A DNA stretch of 6,741 nt from an uncultured Blautia sp. (GCA_934358405.1 CAKRKL010000108.1:1-6741), one strand, 5' to 3'; positions 1-5,888 are shown, counted from the first letter of the stretch. The notes: generated by a model from the letters alone, not told the origin. Made by a program: numbers and translations.

Positions 1-4
1 CACG

Positions 5-30
5 AAAAAAGCTCACGCCGTCAACGTGAG
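5..30 (-). terminator. Rho-independent terminator or attenuator of the left-edge minus-strand unit
   Basis: Read on the minus strand, a perfect 6-bp stem (CTCACG/CGTGAG, plus positions 25-30 and 12-17) with a 7-nt loop is followed by GC and then six T (plus 10-5). On the plus strand the hairpin is followed by TAAGCATA, so it reads as a terminator on the minus strand only. The stop codon of the 28-codon ORF at 13-99 lies inside the downstream arm. That suits either the simple end of a small gene or a translation-sensitive attenuator for a gene beyond the left edge. Confidence 0.6.
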
Positions 31-99
31 TAAGCATAAAAAAGGATATTCAGTTCCTCCTGTAGTGACGAGATTCCGCTTATCTCTTCTTTTATGCAT
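13..99 (-). CDS. Candidate small protein or leader peptide (28 aa), not recognised
   Basis: This 28-codon ORF starts at ATG (99-97) and ends at TGA (15-13). Upstream is AAAGGA, 8 nt before the ATG, which is good ribosome-binding geometry. Upstream of that is a near-consensus promoter (166-194), giving a leader of roughly 60 nt. The product begins MHKRRDKRNL, strongly basic, has a Thr-Thr-Gly-Gly-Thr turn in the middle, and ends in the hydrophobic stretch FLCLLTLTA. I do not recognise the family. The stop codon lies inside the terminator stem, so a ribosome reaching the end would cover that hairpin; this arrangement is typical of leader peptides in attenuators. It could equally be a small expressed protein, or a chance frame in a structured RNA, because the region also folds into a stem closed by complementary 8-mers at 90-97 and 34-41. 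No function is assigned. Confidence 0.4.
   Translation of the reverse strand: MHKRRDKRNLVTTGGTEYPFLCLLTLTA
34..97 (-). other. Potential multi-stem RNA fold in the left-edge transcript
   Basis: On the minus strand GCATAAAA (97-90) can pair with TTTTATGC (41-34) and close a small multi-branched fold. Inside it are a 5-bp hairpin GAGAT/ATCTC (arms 86-82 and 74-70, 7-nt loop) and a weaker AGGA/TCCT stem (61-58 with 46-43). The loop of the latter holds the rest of an AGGAGG sequence. The terminator hairpin follows 3 nt later. A closed junction next to an intrinsic terminator is the general layout of a riboswitch or attenuator, but I match no known riboswitch consensus and the stems are A/T-rich. 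This is a folding possibility only. Confidence 0.25.
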
Positions 100-165
100 A
101 ACGCAATTCCTTTCTTCTACCAGAAAACGCAGACTTATGACATAAATTTATCAATTTTTGTTTTT

Positions 166-194
166 ATTATACATCCTTTCTCCTTATTTCGCAA
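166..194 (-). promoter_or_regulatory. Sigma-A-type promoter reading toward the left edge
   Basis: On the minus strand the -35 box TTGCGA (194-189) is separated by exactly 17 nt from a perfect -10 box TATAAT (171-166). The predicted start is near 159-160. The -35 lies inside a short inverted repeat, TCCTT-7 nt-AAGGA (181-197), which could be an operator. It is the best -10/-35 pair in the window and it drives the small unit at 5-160. Confidence 0.75.
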
Positions 195-391
195 GGAAAT
201 AATTATAAATTTTTACCAAATTTTAACACTTTACCACAGAAATATATGTTTTAATTTCTGTGCAATTTTGCTAATTTTTGCAAGAAATCGTCTAGAGATT
301 AACAATCTCTTTTCTTTTGCCCTTTCACCGCAAAAAACATTTGTTTTATGTTAAATTGTGATAAAAAACAGGTGATTCTTTCCAAATTATG
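195..391. other. A/T-rich gene-free region with a run of inverted repeats
   Basis: No convincing gene lies here. Four inverted repeats follow one another: CACAGAAAT/ATTTCTGTG (235-243 and 254-262, 9 bp, perfect); AGAGATT/AATCTCT (294-300 and 304-310, 3-nt loop, then TTTCTTTT on the plus strand); TTTTGC/GCAAAA (315-320 and 330-335); and TGTTTTAT with the imperfect partner ATAAAAAACA (342-349 and 361-370). The region separates the leftward promoter from the aldo/keto reductase promoter, so the repeats may be operators or insulating hairpins. Strong A/T richness raises the chance of accidental palindromes. Confidence 0.45.
294..318 (+). terminator. Weak terminator-like hairpin upstream of the aldo/keto reductase
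   Basis: A perfect 7-bp stem AGAGATT/AATCTCT with a 3-nt AAC loop is followed by TTTCTTTT on the plus strand. The stem has only two G:C pairs, so termination would be weak. No plus-strand gene lies upstream within the window. It may block stray transcription, or it may be a DNA operator instead. Confidence 0.3.
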
Positions 392-400
392 TGGTATAAT
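392..400 (+). promoter_or_regulatory. Extended -10 promoter of the aldo/keto reductase gene
   Basis: TGG followed by TATAAT (395-400) is a perfect extended -10 element. No good -35 is visible; the hexamer at 17-nt spacing (372-377, GTGATT) fits poorly. A start near 407 would give a leader of about 30 nt with AAGGAGGA (421-428) before the TTG start. A missing -35 is common in extended -10 promoters and sometimes marks activator dependence. Confidence 0.65.
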
Positions 401-435
401 AGTTAAAGTTTATTTTCAGCAAGGAGGAATTAGCT

Positions 436-1260
436 TTGAGAGAAACCGTATTCCTGAATAACGACAGAGAAATGCCTCTTCTGGGGCTTGGAGTATATAA
501 GACAGCAGATAATGAAGCGGAGACTGCCATCAGCGCAGCCATTGATGCAGGATATCGTCTTATTGACACTGCATCCGCTTACAAAAATGAAGAAAGCGTA
601 GGCAAGGCCATTGCCAAATGCAGTGTTTCCCGCAAGGAGCTTTTTATCACAAGCAAGATCTGGAACAATGCACAGCGTCTGGGAGATGTGGACGGGGCAT
701 TTTACCGAAGCCTGGAGAGGCTGAAGCTGGACTATCTGGATCTTTATCTGATCCACTGGCCCGTCCCCGGCTGCTACACAAGCACCTGGCTGGAAATGGC
801 CAAGCTTCTGGAGACCGGGCGCGTACTTTCTATCGGTGTCAGCAATTTCCAGATCCATCATCTGGAAGAACTGAAGAAGGTTTCCGGCATTGTCCCTGCT
901 GTGAACCAGATTGAATGCCATCCGCTGTGCTATCCCAAAGAGCTGATCGAATACTGTCAGTCTGAAGGGATTCAGGTACAGGCCTATGCCCCACTGGCAA
1001 GAGGTGCTTACCTTGACAATGATGTAATGTGCGTCCTTGGCACCAAATATGCACACACGCCTGCACAGGTAGGCCTGCGCTGGGCAATCCAGAAGGGAAT
1101 TTCCGTAATCCCCAAATCTGTGAACCCGGAGCGTATTGCTTCCAATGCTGACATTTTTGATTTCAACATTGAGGATGAAGATATTGCGATCATGGATACC
1201 TTAAATGAGGATCTTCACACCTCCCATGTACCCGATGACCTGAAGGATGTTATTTTCTGA
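436..1260 (+). CDS. Aldo/keto reductase (AKR superfamily, AKR5-like)
   Basis: A cytosolic (beta/alpha)8-barrel oxidoreductase, probably using NADPH to reduce aldehydes or ketones; the natural substrate cannot be told from sequence. The catalytic tetrad is complete: Asp44 (in LIDTA), Tyr49 (in SAYKNE), Lys74 (in ITSKIW) and His107 (in LIHWP). Also visible are GVSNF (134-138), VNQIECHP (156-163) and the cofactor-side motif IPKS (225-228). At 274 aa it has the usual length for prokaryotic AKRs of the 2,5-diketo-gluconate reductase/prostaglandin F synthase type, so it appears intact. The start is TTG, chosen because AGGAGG (422-427) lies 8 nt upstream and the next Met falls inside the conserved first strand. 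It is monocistronic: its own extended -10 promoter lies upstream and a strong hairpin follows the stop. It converges on gpsA, so no shared pathway is implied. Confidence 0.93.
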   Translation: MRETVFLNNDREMPLLGLGVYKTADNEAETAISAAIDAGYRLIDTASAYKNEESVGKAIAKCSVSRKELFITSKIWNNAQRLGDVDGAFYRSLERLKLDYLDLYLIHWPVPGCYTSTWLEMAKLLETGRVLSIGVSNFQIHHLEELKKVSGIVPAVNQIECHPLCYPKELIEYCQSEGIQVQAYAPLARGAYLDNDVMCVLGTKYAHTPAQVGLRWAIQKGISVIPKSVNPERIASNADIFDFNIEDEDIAIMDTLNEDLHTSHVPDDLKDVIF

Positions 1261-1284
1261 TTTTTAAAAGCGCATTTATTAAGA

Positions 1285-1340
1285 AAGCCGGAAATTTCCC
1301 ACTGCATCAGTTGGAAAATTTCCGGCTTATTATTATATCT
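1285..1340. terminator. Bidirectional terminator between convergent aldo/keto reductase and gpsA
   Basis: A long near-perfect inverted repeat spans 1285-1328. Thirteen pairs begin AAGCCGGAAATTT/AAATTTCCGGCTT, then come a one-base bulge, two more pairs, one mismatch and an inner ACTG/CAGT stem around a CAT loop. On the plus strand it is followed by ATTATTATAT; on the minus strand by CTTAATAAATGCGCTTTT. Neither tail is a pure T-run, but the A/T-rich stem ends add to it. Its place between two stop codons (1260 and 1350) supports use by both genes. Confidence 0.8.
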
Positions 1341-1349
1341 GGCAAAAGA

Positions 1350-2351
1350 TCATTCCCAGGAGATCTCCCCCTGTTTTTCCCTCTCCATCAGATCCTTCAC
1401 AGCCTCAGAGGCAGGCTTATTTTCAAAAAGAAGCTTATTTACTTCCATAACGATAGGCATTTCCACCTCATATTTCTCAGCAAGTGCCTTGGCAGCCTTG
1501 GCAGAGTACACACCCTCCACCACCATCTGCACCTCATCCATTGCCTGTTCCATGGTGTAGCCTTTTCCCATCAGGTAGCCTGCCCGTCGGTTTCGGCTGT
1601 GTACACTGGCACAGGTCACGATCAGATCCCCGATTCCGGAAAGCCCTGCAAAGGTCTCAAGCTTAGCTCCCATCTTCATACCCAGTCTTGCCATCTCCGC
1701 AATTCCTCTGGTGATCAGAGCTGCCTTGGTATTATCGCCATAGCCCAGACCGTCTGCTGTACCTGCTGCCAGCGCAATTACATTCTTAAGCGCACCGCCA
1801 AGCTCAACCCCCAGCATGTCCGGCGTTGTATACACGCGAAAAACCGGGCTCATAAAAAGTCCCTGGAGATATTCCGCAGTTTCTTTCTTACGGGCACTGA
1901 CTACACAGGTAGTCGGAAGTCCGCGGCTTACCTCCTCCGCATGGCTTGGTCCTGAAAGCACACATACCTCTGCCTGAGGAATTTCTTCCTTGATGATATC
2001 GCACACAGGCAGAAGGGTCTTTTCTTCCACACCCTTGGCTACATTTACAATAATCTGATCCTGCCGCACATAGGGTGCCAGACGCCTGCTCACCTTACGG
2101 ATATAGGCAGATGGTGATGCAAAAACCGCCACCTCCGCAAATTCCAGTGCTTCCTTATCATCTCCTGTAATCAGGATCTCCTCAGGAATCCTTACGCCGG
2201 GGAGCTTGGCAGCATCCTCTCTTGTCTTGCCAAGGCTTACTGCTTTATCCGGATGTGCAGACCACAGCATAACCTGATGACCATTATTGTGGAGCAGTAT
2301 TGCAAGTGCTGTTCCCCAGCTTCCGGTTCCCATTACACTGATTTTTGCCAA
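1350..2351 (-). CDS. gpsA: Glycerol-3-phosphate dehydrogenase [NAD(P)+], GpsA
   Basis: A soluble enzyme that reduces dihydroxyacetone phosphate to sn-glycerol 3-phosphate, the backbone for phospholipids and the substrate of PlsY encoded just upstream. Counting from the TTG start (333 aa, a usual length), the Rossmann motif GTGSWG is at 8-13, followed by VAKG with Lys106, SGPSHA (133-138), and GGALKNVIALAAG with the conserved catalytic Lys189. ITRGIAEM (213-220), SGIGDL (238-243) and NRRAGYLMGKG (254-264) complete the C-terminal domain. I prefer TTG at 2351-2349 because GAGGTGAT, an exact match to the anti-Shine-Dalgarno, sits at the right distance and the protein then begins MAKISVMG, as homologues do. 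ATG at 2357 lies only 2 nt after GAGG and is less likely; a frame start at 2396 would overlap plsY. It is the last gene of the operon, 10 nt after the plsY stop. Confidence 0.95.
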   Translation of the reverse strand: MAKISVMGTGSWGTALAILLHNNGHQVMLWSAHPDKAVSLGKTREDAAKLPGVRIPEEILITGDDKEALEFAEVAVFASPSAYIRKVSRRLAPYVRQDQIIVNVAKGVEEKTLLPVCDIIKEEIPQAEVCVLSGPSHAEEVSRGLPTTCVVSARKKETAEYLQGLFMSPVFRVYTTPDMLGVELGGALKNVIALAAGTADGLGYGDNTKAALITRGIAEMARLGMKMGAKLETFAGLSGIGDLIVTCASVHSRNRRAGYLMGKGYTMEQAMDEVQMVVEGVYSAKAAKALAEKYEVEMPIVMEVNKLLFENKPASEAVKDLMEREKQGEISWE

Positions 2352-2361
2352 ATCCATCACC

Positions 2362-2997
2362 TCATTTCTTCCCGCCCAGCTTGTTCTCTGTGCCATTCAT
2401 AAGACGGGAAATATTTGCTCTGTGCCGATAAATCGCAAGTGCCGTCATAAGAGCCATGATCACATTCATTTCCACCACATGGGAAGTATCCATGCCGTAG
2501 CTTCCTGCTGCTCCAAATGCTATGAAGCAGATCAGTGCTCCTATGTAAGCAGAAATGGAGCCAAGGGAAACGTAGCGTGTGGCAATAACGATCCCGAAAA
2601 AGATTACTGCACAGATCAGAAATACTCTCCAGTCAAGGGCAAGCAGCATTCCGGCAGACGCCGCAATTCCTTTCCCGCCCCGAAAGCCAAGATAAAAAGG
2701 AAAATTATGTCCAAGTACACAGCCGGCTGCCGTGTACATTCCAAGCAGGGGCAGAATATCCCCGTACTGATTCTTAAAAGCTGCATCCACTACCAGAATC
2801 GCGATCACACATTTAAGCATATCTCCAAGCAAGGTTGCAGCTCCTGCTTTTTTGCCAAGGGTACGAAGGGCATTTGTAGTGCCCGCATTGCCGCTTCCGT
2901 ACTGACGGATATCCATGTGATGGACTTTTCCGATAATATAGGATGTCTGAAACATCCCGAACACATACCCAATAGCCAGACAGATCATTCGTTCCAT
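2362..2997 (-). CDS. plsY: Acyl-phosphate:glycerol-3-phosphate acyltransferase, PlsY
   Basis: An integral membrane enzyme that transfers an acyl group from acyl-phosphate (made by PlsX, not in this window) to glycerol 3-phosphate, giving lysophosphatidic acid. The protein has 211 aa, usual for PlsY, and several hydrophobic segments (about residues 5-23, 62-72, 80-95, 125-140 and 148-165). The family's cytoplasmic motifs are present: GSGNAGTTNALRTLG (34-48, with Ser35 and Arg45), GHNFPFYLGFRGGKG (96-110), and a C-terminal RHRANISRLMNGTE (191-204) with His192 and Asn195. The ATG start at 2997 is supported by AAGGA 6 nt upstream, inside the end of der; the der stop codon lies only 2 nt before. 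The gene makes the acceptor step for the product of gpsA, which follows directly, so the pair forms a functional unit. Confidence 0.95.
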   Translation of the reverse strand: MERMICLAIGYVFGMFQTSYIIGKVHHMDIRQYGSGNAGTTNALRTLGKKAGAATLLGDMLKCVIAILVVDAAFKNQYGDILPLLGMYTAAGCVLGHNFPFYLGFRGGKGIAASAGMLLALDWRVFLICAVIFFGIVIATRYVSLGSISAYIGALICFIAFGAAGSYGMDTSHVVEMNVIMALMTALAIYRHRANISRLMNGTENKLGGKK

Positions 2998-2999
2998 AA

Positions 3000-4325
3000 T
3001 TATTCCTTCTCTCCGCGCTCTCTTACAATAAATCTCAATGGTGTGCCGCCAAAATCAAAAGCGTCACGAACCTTGTTCTCCAGATATCTTGTATAAGAGA
3101 AGTGCATAAGCTCCTTGTCATTTACAAAAATCACAAATGTAGGCGGCTTCACCGCTACCTGCGTCATATAGAAGATTTTCAGGCGCTTACCCTTGTCTGA
3201 AGGCGGCTGCTGCATGGCAACTGCCTCTGCAAGAATTTCGTTAAGGACACCTGTCTGAATACGCATGGTCTGATTCTCGATCACCGCATCCAGTGTCTCA
3301 AACATTCTGGAAATTCGAAGTCCTGTCTTAGCGGAAATAAATACGATCTCTGCATAAGGCATGAAAGAAAGCACCTCGCGGATGCGGTTGGTATGCTTGT
3401 AAATGGTCTTGTCATTTTTCTCAATGGCATCCCACTTATTCACAGCAATGATTACACCCTTGCCTCTTTCATGGGCAATTCCGGCAATCTTGGCATCCTG
3501 CTCAGTCACACCCTCAGATGCATCGATCATTACAACAACAAGATCTGCCCTCTCTACTGCAGTTACAGTACGGATCACACTGAAACGCTCAATTTCTTCT
3601 TTTACCTTTGCCTTGCGGCGAAGTCCTGCAGTATCAATAAAAATATATTCCTTGCCATTCCAGGTAACCTTGGTGTCTACTGCATCACGGGTGGTGCCTG
3701 CAATGTCAGATACGATCACACGGTCTTCGCCAAGAAGCTTATTGATAAGAGAAGATTTCCCCACATTCGGCTTACCTACAATAGCGATCTTCGGAATATC
3801 AGAGTCTTCCTCCTCACCTGTGTTCTCCGGGAAATGCTTAATTACTTCGTCAAGCATATCTCCAAGTCCCTGGCGATTGGCTGCAGAAATCGCAAATGGC
3901 TCTCCGATTCCAAGATTATAAAATTCATAAACATCCATCATATATTTCTGGACACTATCCACCTTATTTACCACAAGCACAACCGGCTTGCCGCTGCGGC
4001 GGAGCATATCTGCCACCTTGGCATCGGAATCCACAAGACCCTGATGCACATCCGTGATAAAAATAATTACGTCTGCTGTATCAATAGCGATCTGTGCCTG
4101 CTCTCTCATCTGGGAAAGAATGATATCACTGCTGTCCGGCTCAATACCGCCTGTATCGATCATGGTGAATTCCTTATCCAGCCATGTCACATCTGCATAA
4201 ATTCTGTCTCTGGTTACACCTGGCGTATCCTTTACAATTGAAATTTTATCTCCTGCCAGTGCGTTAAACAATGTGGATTTTCCTACATTAGGCCTGCCCA
4301 CAATTGCTACTACCGGTTTGCTCAT
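3000..4325 (-). CDS. der: Ribosome biogenesis GTPase Der (EngA)
   Basis: A cytoplasmic GTPase with two tandem G domains, required for maturation of the 50S subunit. From the chosen ATG the protein has 441 aa, normal for the family. G domain 1 shows GRPNVGKS (10-17), DTGG (57-60), NKVD (120-123) and SAA (147-149). G domain 2 shows GKPNVGKS (184-191), DTAG (231-234), NKWD (296-299) and SAK (331-333). The C-terminal KH-like RNA-binding domain covers roughly 350-441 and contains the usual [16 protein letters not shown] stretch (374-389). The start at 4325 is backed by AAAGGAG 8 nt upstream and gives the conserved [11 protein letters not shown]-terminus; the in-frame ATG at 4367 would add 14 residues without family support. 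The first 38 nt overlap the end of the preceding DUF512 gene, so translation is probably coupled. plsY follows after 2 nt. Confidence 0.97.
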   Translation of the reverse strand: MSKPVVAIVGRPNVGKSTLFNALAGDKISIVKDTPGVTRDRIYADVTWLDKEFTMIDTGGIEPDSSDIILSQMREQAQIAIDTADVIIFITDVHQGLVDSDAKVADMLRRSGKPVVLVVNKVDSVQKYMMDVYEFYNLGIGEPFAISAANRQGLGDMLDEVIKHFPENTGEEEDSDIPKIAIVGKPNVGKSSLINKLLGEDRVIVSDIAGTTRDAVDTKVTWNGKEYIFIDTAGLRRKAKVKEEIERFSVIRTVTAVERADLVVVMIDASEGVTEQDAKIAGIAHERGKGVIIAVNKWDAIEKNDKTIYKHTNRIREVLSFMPYAEIVFISAKTGLRISRMFETLDAVIENQTMRIQTGVLNEILAEAVAMQQPPSDKGKRLKIFYMTQVAVKPPTFVIFVNDKELMHFSYTRYLENKVRDAFDFGGTPLRFIVRERGEKE

Positions 4326-5673
4326 ACATTTGTCTCCTTTTCTGTTTCTTATGCTGTGGCGGATCAAGAACTGCTGCTACAAGATCAGCTCCTCCTTCAT
4401 CCACAATTACTATCTCTACATTTAATTCCCCGGAAAGCTCCTCTACCGTTACATCATCCAGAAAAACATTTTCGTCATTCTTGAGCATGCTGCAGGGAAT
4501 CAAAAGCTTCTCTCCCAGATCCCTGCCCTTTAGCTGCTTCTTAAGATCCTGTCCGGTCACAAGTCCTGCCACTGTAATAGTCTCTCCAAAGAATTCGTTC
4601 CGTATGGCTGCTACTTCTACACAAACATTAGGGAATTTCTCATGGATCATGTCCATATATCTGGTAATATATGGTGCTGCCAGTGCTCCTGTGGCACTGA
4701 CTGCACGAACGCAGCGGTCATCTCCTTCCATTTCGGAAAGGGCAGCCTGCACCTCGTCTCCAAGAAGCCGCAGCATTCCCACGCCGTTCTCCAGCTGCAG
4801 ATAGCCATCATAGGAATCCTCCTTTGGCAGCTCTCTTCCTGCCATAATATACCACTCATCGGAAGCATGGATAAAGTGGATTCCATAATCCTTCACCATC
4901 TTCTCCTGCCAGGAATGAATCATATCCAGAACCTGGCATGCATCCTCTTTGTTAAAAAGCTCCAGAGGATACAGCCCTTCACGGAATTTTGTAAGACCGG
5001 CCGGCACAACGGAAACGCTCTGGATCACAGGGGCATAGGCAGATAGCTTACGGATGCTCTCATTCAGCTCTTCCCCATCGTTGACTCCTTTACACAAAAC
5101 GATCTGACCATTCATGGTGATGCCTGCCTCATAAAGCTTCTTCACCTTCTCAAGGGCATTTCCCGCAAAACGGTTGTGGAGCATTTTGCAGCGAAGCTCC
5201 GGATTCATGGTCTGGAAGGAAATATTGATAGGCTCCAGATGATAGCGGATGATCCTGTCAATATCATGATCACTCATATTTGTCAATGTTACATAATTTC
5301 CCTGAATAAAAGACAGTCGGGAATCATCATCCTTAAAATAAAGTGTGTCTCTCATTCCGGATGGCATCTGATCAATAAAGCAGAAAATACAGTGGTTGGA
5401 GCAGGAGCGGTAATCGTCCATAAGATCCTTCGCAAATTCCACGCCAAGGTCTTCCTCGTATTCCTTCTCCACCTCAAGCTCCCAGATCTCTCCGTCTGCT
5501 TTCTCCACTTCAAGCACCACATATTCCTCATTCATCAGATAGCGGTAATCAAATATATCTTCAACAGGCTGGCCATTTACACGAAGCAGGGCATCGCCGG
5601 GTACAAGCTCCAGCTCCTCTGCAATACTTCCCGCCTGCACTGTTGAAATTACATGTTTTTTTTGCTTTTTCAC
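4288..5673 (-). CDS. DUF512 family protein: PDZ-like domain plus radical-SAM-type Fe-S domain
   Basis: Function unknown. From the chosen GTG start it has 461 aa. An N-terminal PDZ-like segment (about 8-70, with [20 protein letters not shown] at 15-34) is followed by a radical-SAM-like domain whose cysteine motif CSNHCIFC (C91-x3-C95-x2-C98) would hold a 4Fe-4S cluster. Next come YVTLTNMS (127-134), [14 protein letters not shown] (148-161) and the DUF512 C-terminal domain (about 290-435, with ENGVGMLRL and [10 protein letters not shown]). The family match is from memory. GTG at 5673 is preferred: GGAG lies 6 nt upstream and the product begins [10 protein letters not shown], just before the PDZ domain. 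In-frame ATGs at 5685, 5706, 5736 and 5757 have poor ribosome sites, and 5706 lies in a leader hairpin. The C-terminal tail (440-461) is basic (HKKQKRRQ) and its coding overlaps der. As first gene of the operon it may act in ribosome or RNA modification, but this is inference. Confidence 0.9.
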   Translation of the reverse strand: MKKQKKHVISTVQAGSIAEELELVPGDALLRVNGQPVEDIFDYRYLMNEEYVVLEVEKADGEIWELEVEKEYEEDLGVEFAKDLMDDYRSCSNHCIFCFIDQMPSGMRDTLYFKDDDSRLSFIQGNYVTLTNMSDHDIDRIIRYHLEPINISFQTMNPELRCKMLHNRFAGNALEKVKKLYEAGITMNGQIVLCKGVNDGEELNESIRKLSAYAPVIQSVSVVPAGLTKFREGLYPLELFNKEDACQVLDMIHSWQEKMVKDYGIHFIHASDEWYIMAGRELPKEDSYDGYLQLENGVGMLRLLGDEVQAALSEMEGDDRCVRAVSATGALAAPYITRYMDMIHEKFPNVCVEVAAIRNEFFGETITVAGLVTGQDLKKQLKGRDLGEKLLIPCSMLKNDENVFLDDVTVEELSGELNVEIVIVDEGGADLVAAVLDPPQHKKQKRRQMYEQTGSSNCGQA

Positions 5674-5702
5674 ATTTTTCTCCATTGATTCAAAGAAATC
5701 AG

Positions 5703-5726
5703 GCATCCAGGCAACGCCCTGAATGC
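5703..5726 (-). promoter_or_regulatory. Leader hairpin upstream of the DUF512 gene
   Basis: In the predicted 5' leader of the operon, the minus strand reads GCATTCAGG-GCGTTG-CCTGGATGC: a 9-bp stem with one G-U pair and a 6-nt loop. It ends about 18 nt before the ribosome binding site (GGAG at 5683-5680) of the GTG start. Weakly T-rich sequence (TGATTTCTTTG) follows, but not a clear terminator tail. It could tune translation, protect the mRNA end, or be a protein-binding site. It also argues that this stretch is untranslated leader rather than an N-terminal extension. Confidence 0.45.
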
Positions 5727-5764
5727 GTCCTTTCATGGCACCGCATAAGATAGCCATTATTTTT

Positions 5765-5793
5765 ACTATACCAAGTTTTCCCCGAAAACACAA
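5765..5793 (-). promoter_or_regulatory. Extended -10 promoter of the DUF512-der-plsY-gpsA operon
   Basis: On the minus strand TGG-TATAGT forms an extended -10 (hexamer at 5770-5765). A weak -35, TTGTGT (5793-5788), lies at the ideal 17-nt spacing. A start near 5758 gives a leader of about 85 nt to the GTG at 5673. I see no other comparable promoter before gpsA, so this probably drives all four genes. Confidence 0.65.
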
Positions 5794-5797
5794 CAAA

Positions 5798-5830
5798 AAA
5801 TTTCAGAAGCCTCTGAAATTTCCCTTTTTT
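5798..5830. terminator. Symmetric hairpin (bidirectional terminator-like) between divergent promoters
   Basis: A perfect 10-bp inverted repeat AAATTTCAGA/TCTGAAATTT (5798-5807 and 5812-5821) has a 4-nt loop. On the minus strand T6 (5800-5795) runs straight out of the stem; on the plus strand CCC and then T6 (5825-5830) follow. The shape fits intrinsic termination both ways, yet it lies upstream of both flanking genes, just outside the operon -35 and about 24 bp before the prs -35. It may insulate the two promoters, or act as a palindromic operator. Confidence 0.5.
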
Positions 5831-5853
5831 CAAGGTAAAAATAAATAAATTCC

Positions 5854-5882
5854 TTGACGGCATTTAGGGCAAATGTTATAAA
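5854..5882 (+). promoter_or_regulatory. Promoter of prs
   Basis: The -35 box TTGACG (5854-5859) is followed after 17 nt by TATAAA (5877-5882). The -10 also carries the upstream TGT extension (5874-5876). The start is expected near 5889. The strong -35 together with an extended -10 suits a highly expressed housekeeping gene. An A/T-rich stretch upstream (5836-5850) could serve as an UP element. Confidence 0.8.
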
Positions 5883-5888
5883 TATAGG

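Noticed and set aside
1..37. Minus-strand ATG at 37-35 with a frame open to the left edge (MLTHVDGVSFFR...)
   Set aside because: The nearest AGGAGG is 18 nt upstream, too far, and the first codons form the terminator hairpin. It remains a remote possibility for the start of a gene outside the window.
94..354. Plus-strand open frame of 86 codons in the left intergenic region
   Set aside because: It has no ribosome binding site, a Phe/Ile/Asn-rich composition typical of translated A/T-rich DNA, and it runs across the opposite-strand promoter and the inverted repeats.
342..370. Rex- or CRP-like operator upstream of the reductase
   Set aside because: TTGTGA and TGTTAA half-sites are present, but no full palindrome matching either consensus can be built; kept only as an unspecified inverted repeat.
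430..1056. Long minus-strand frame inside the aldo/keto reductase
   Set aside because: It is the antisense of a gene with a complete catalytic tetrad; it has no family signature or start signal and is Cys/Ile-rich.
2287..3096. Long plus-strand frame opposite plsY and gpsA
   Set aside because: It is antisense to two well-identified genes, and its Lys/His/Ser/Cys-rich protein has no recognisable domain.
3393..4241. Plus-strand frames opposite der
   Set aside because: They are shadows of the conserved GTPase codons, with no ribosome binding site or domain.
4326..4367. 14-residue N-terminal extension of Der
   Set aside because: The ATG at 4325 has an ideal ribosome binding site and gives the conserved start of the first G domain.
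5674..5796. N-terminal extension of the DUF512 protein to an ATG at 5796
   Set aside because: This start lies upstream of the operon's -35 and -10 boxes, so it would not be transcribed from that promoter; the extension has no family support.
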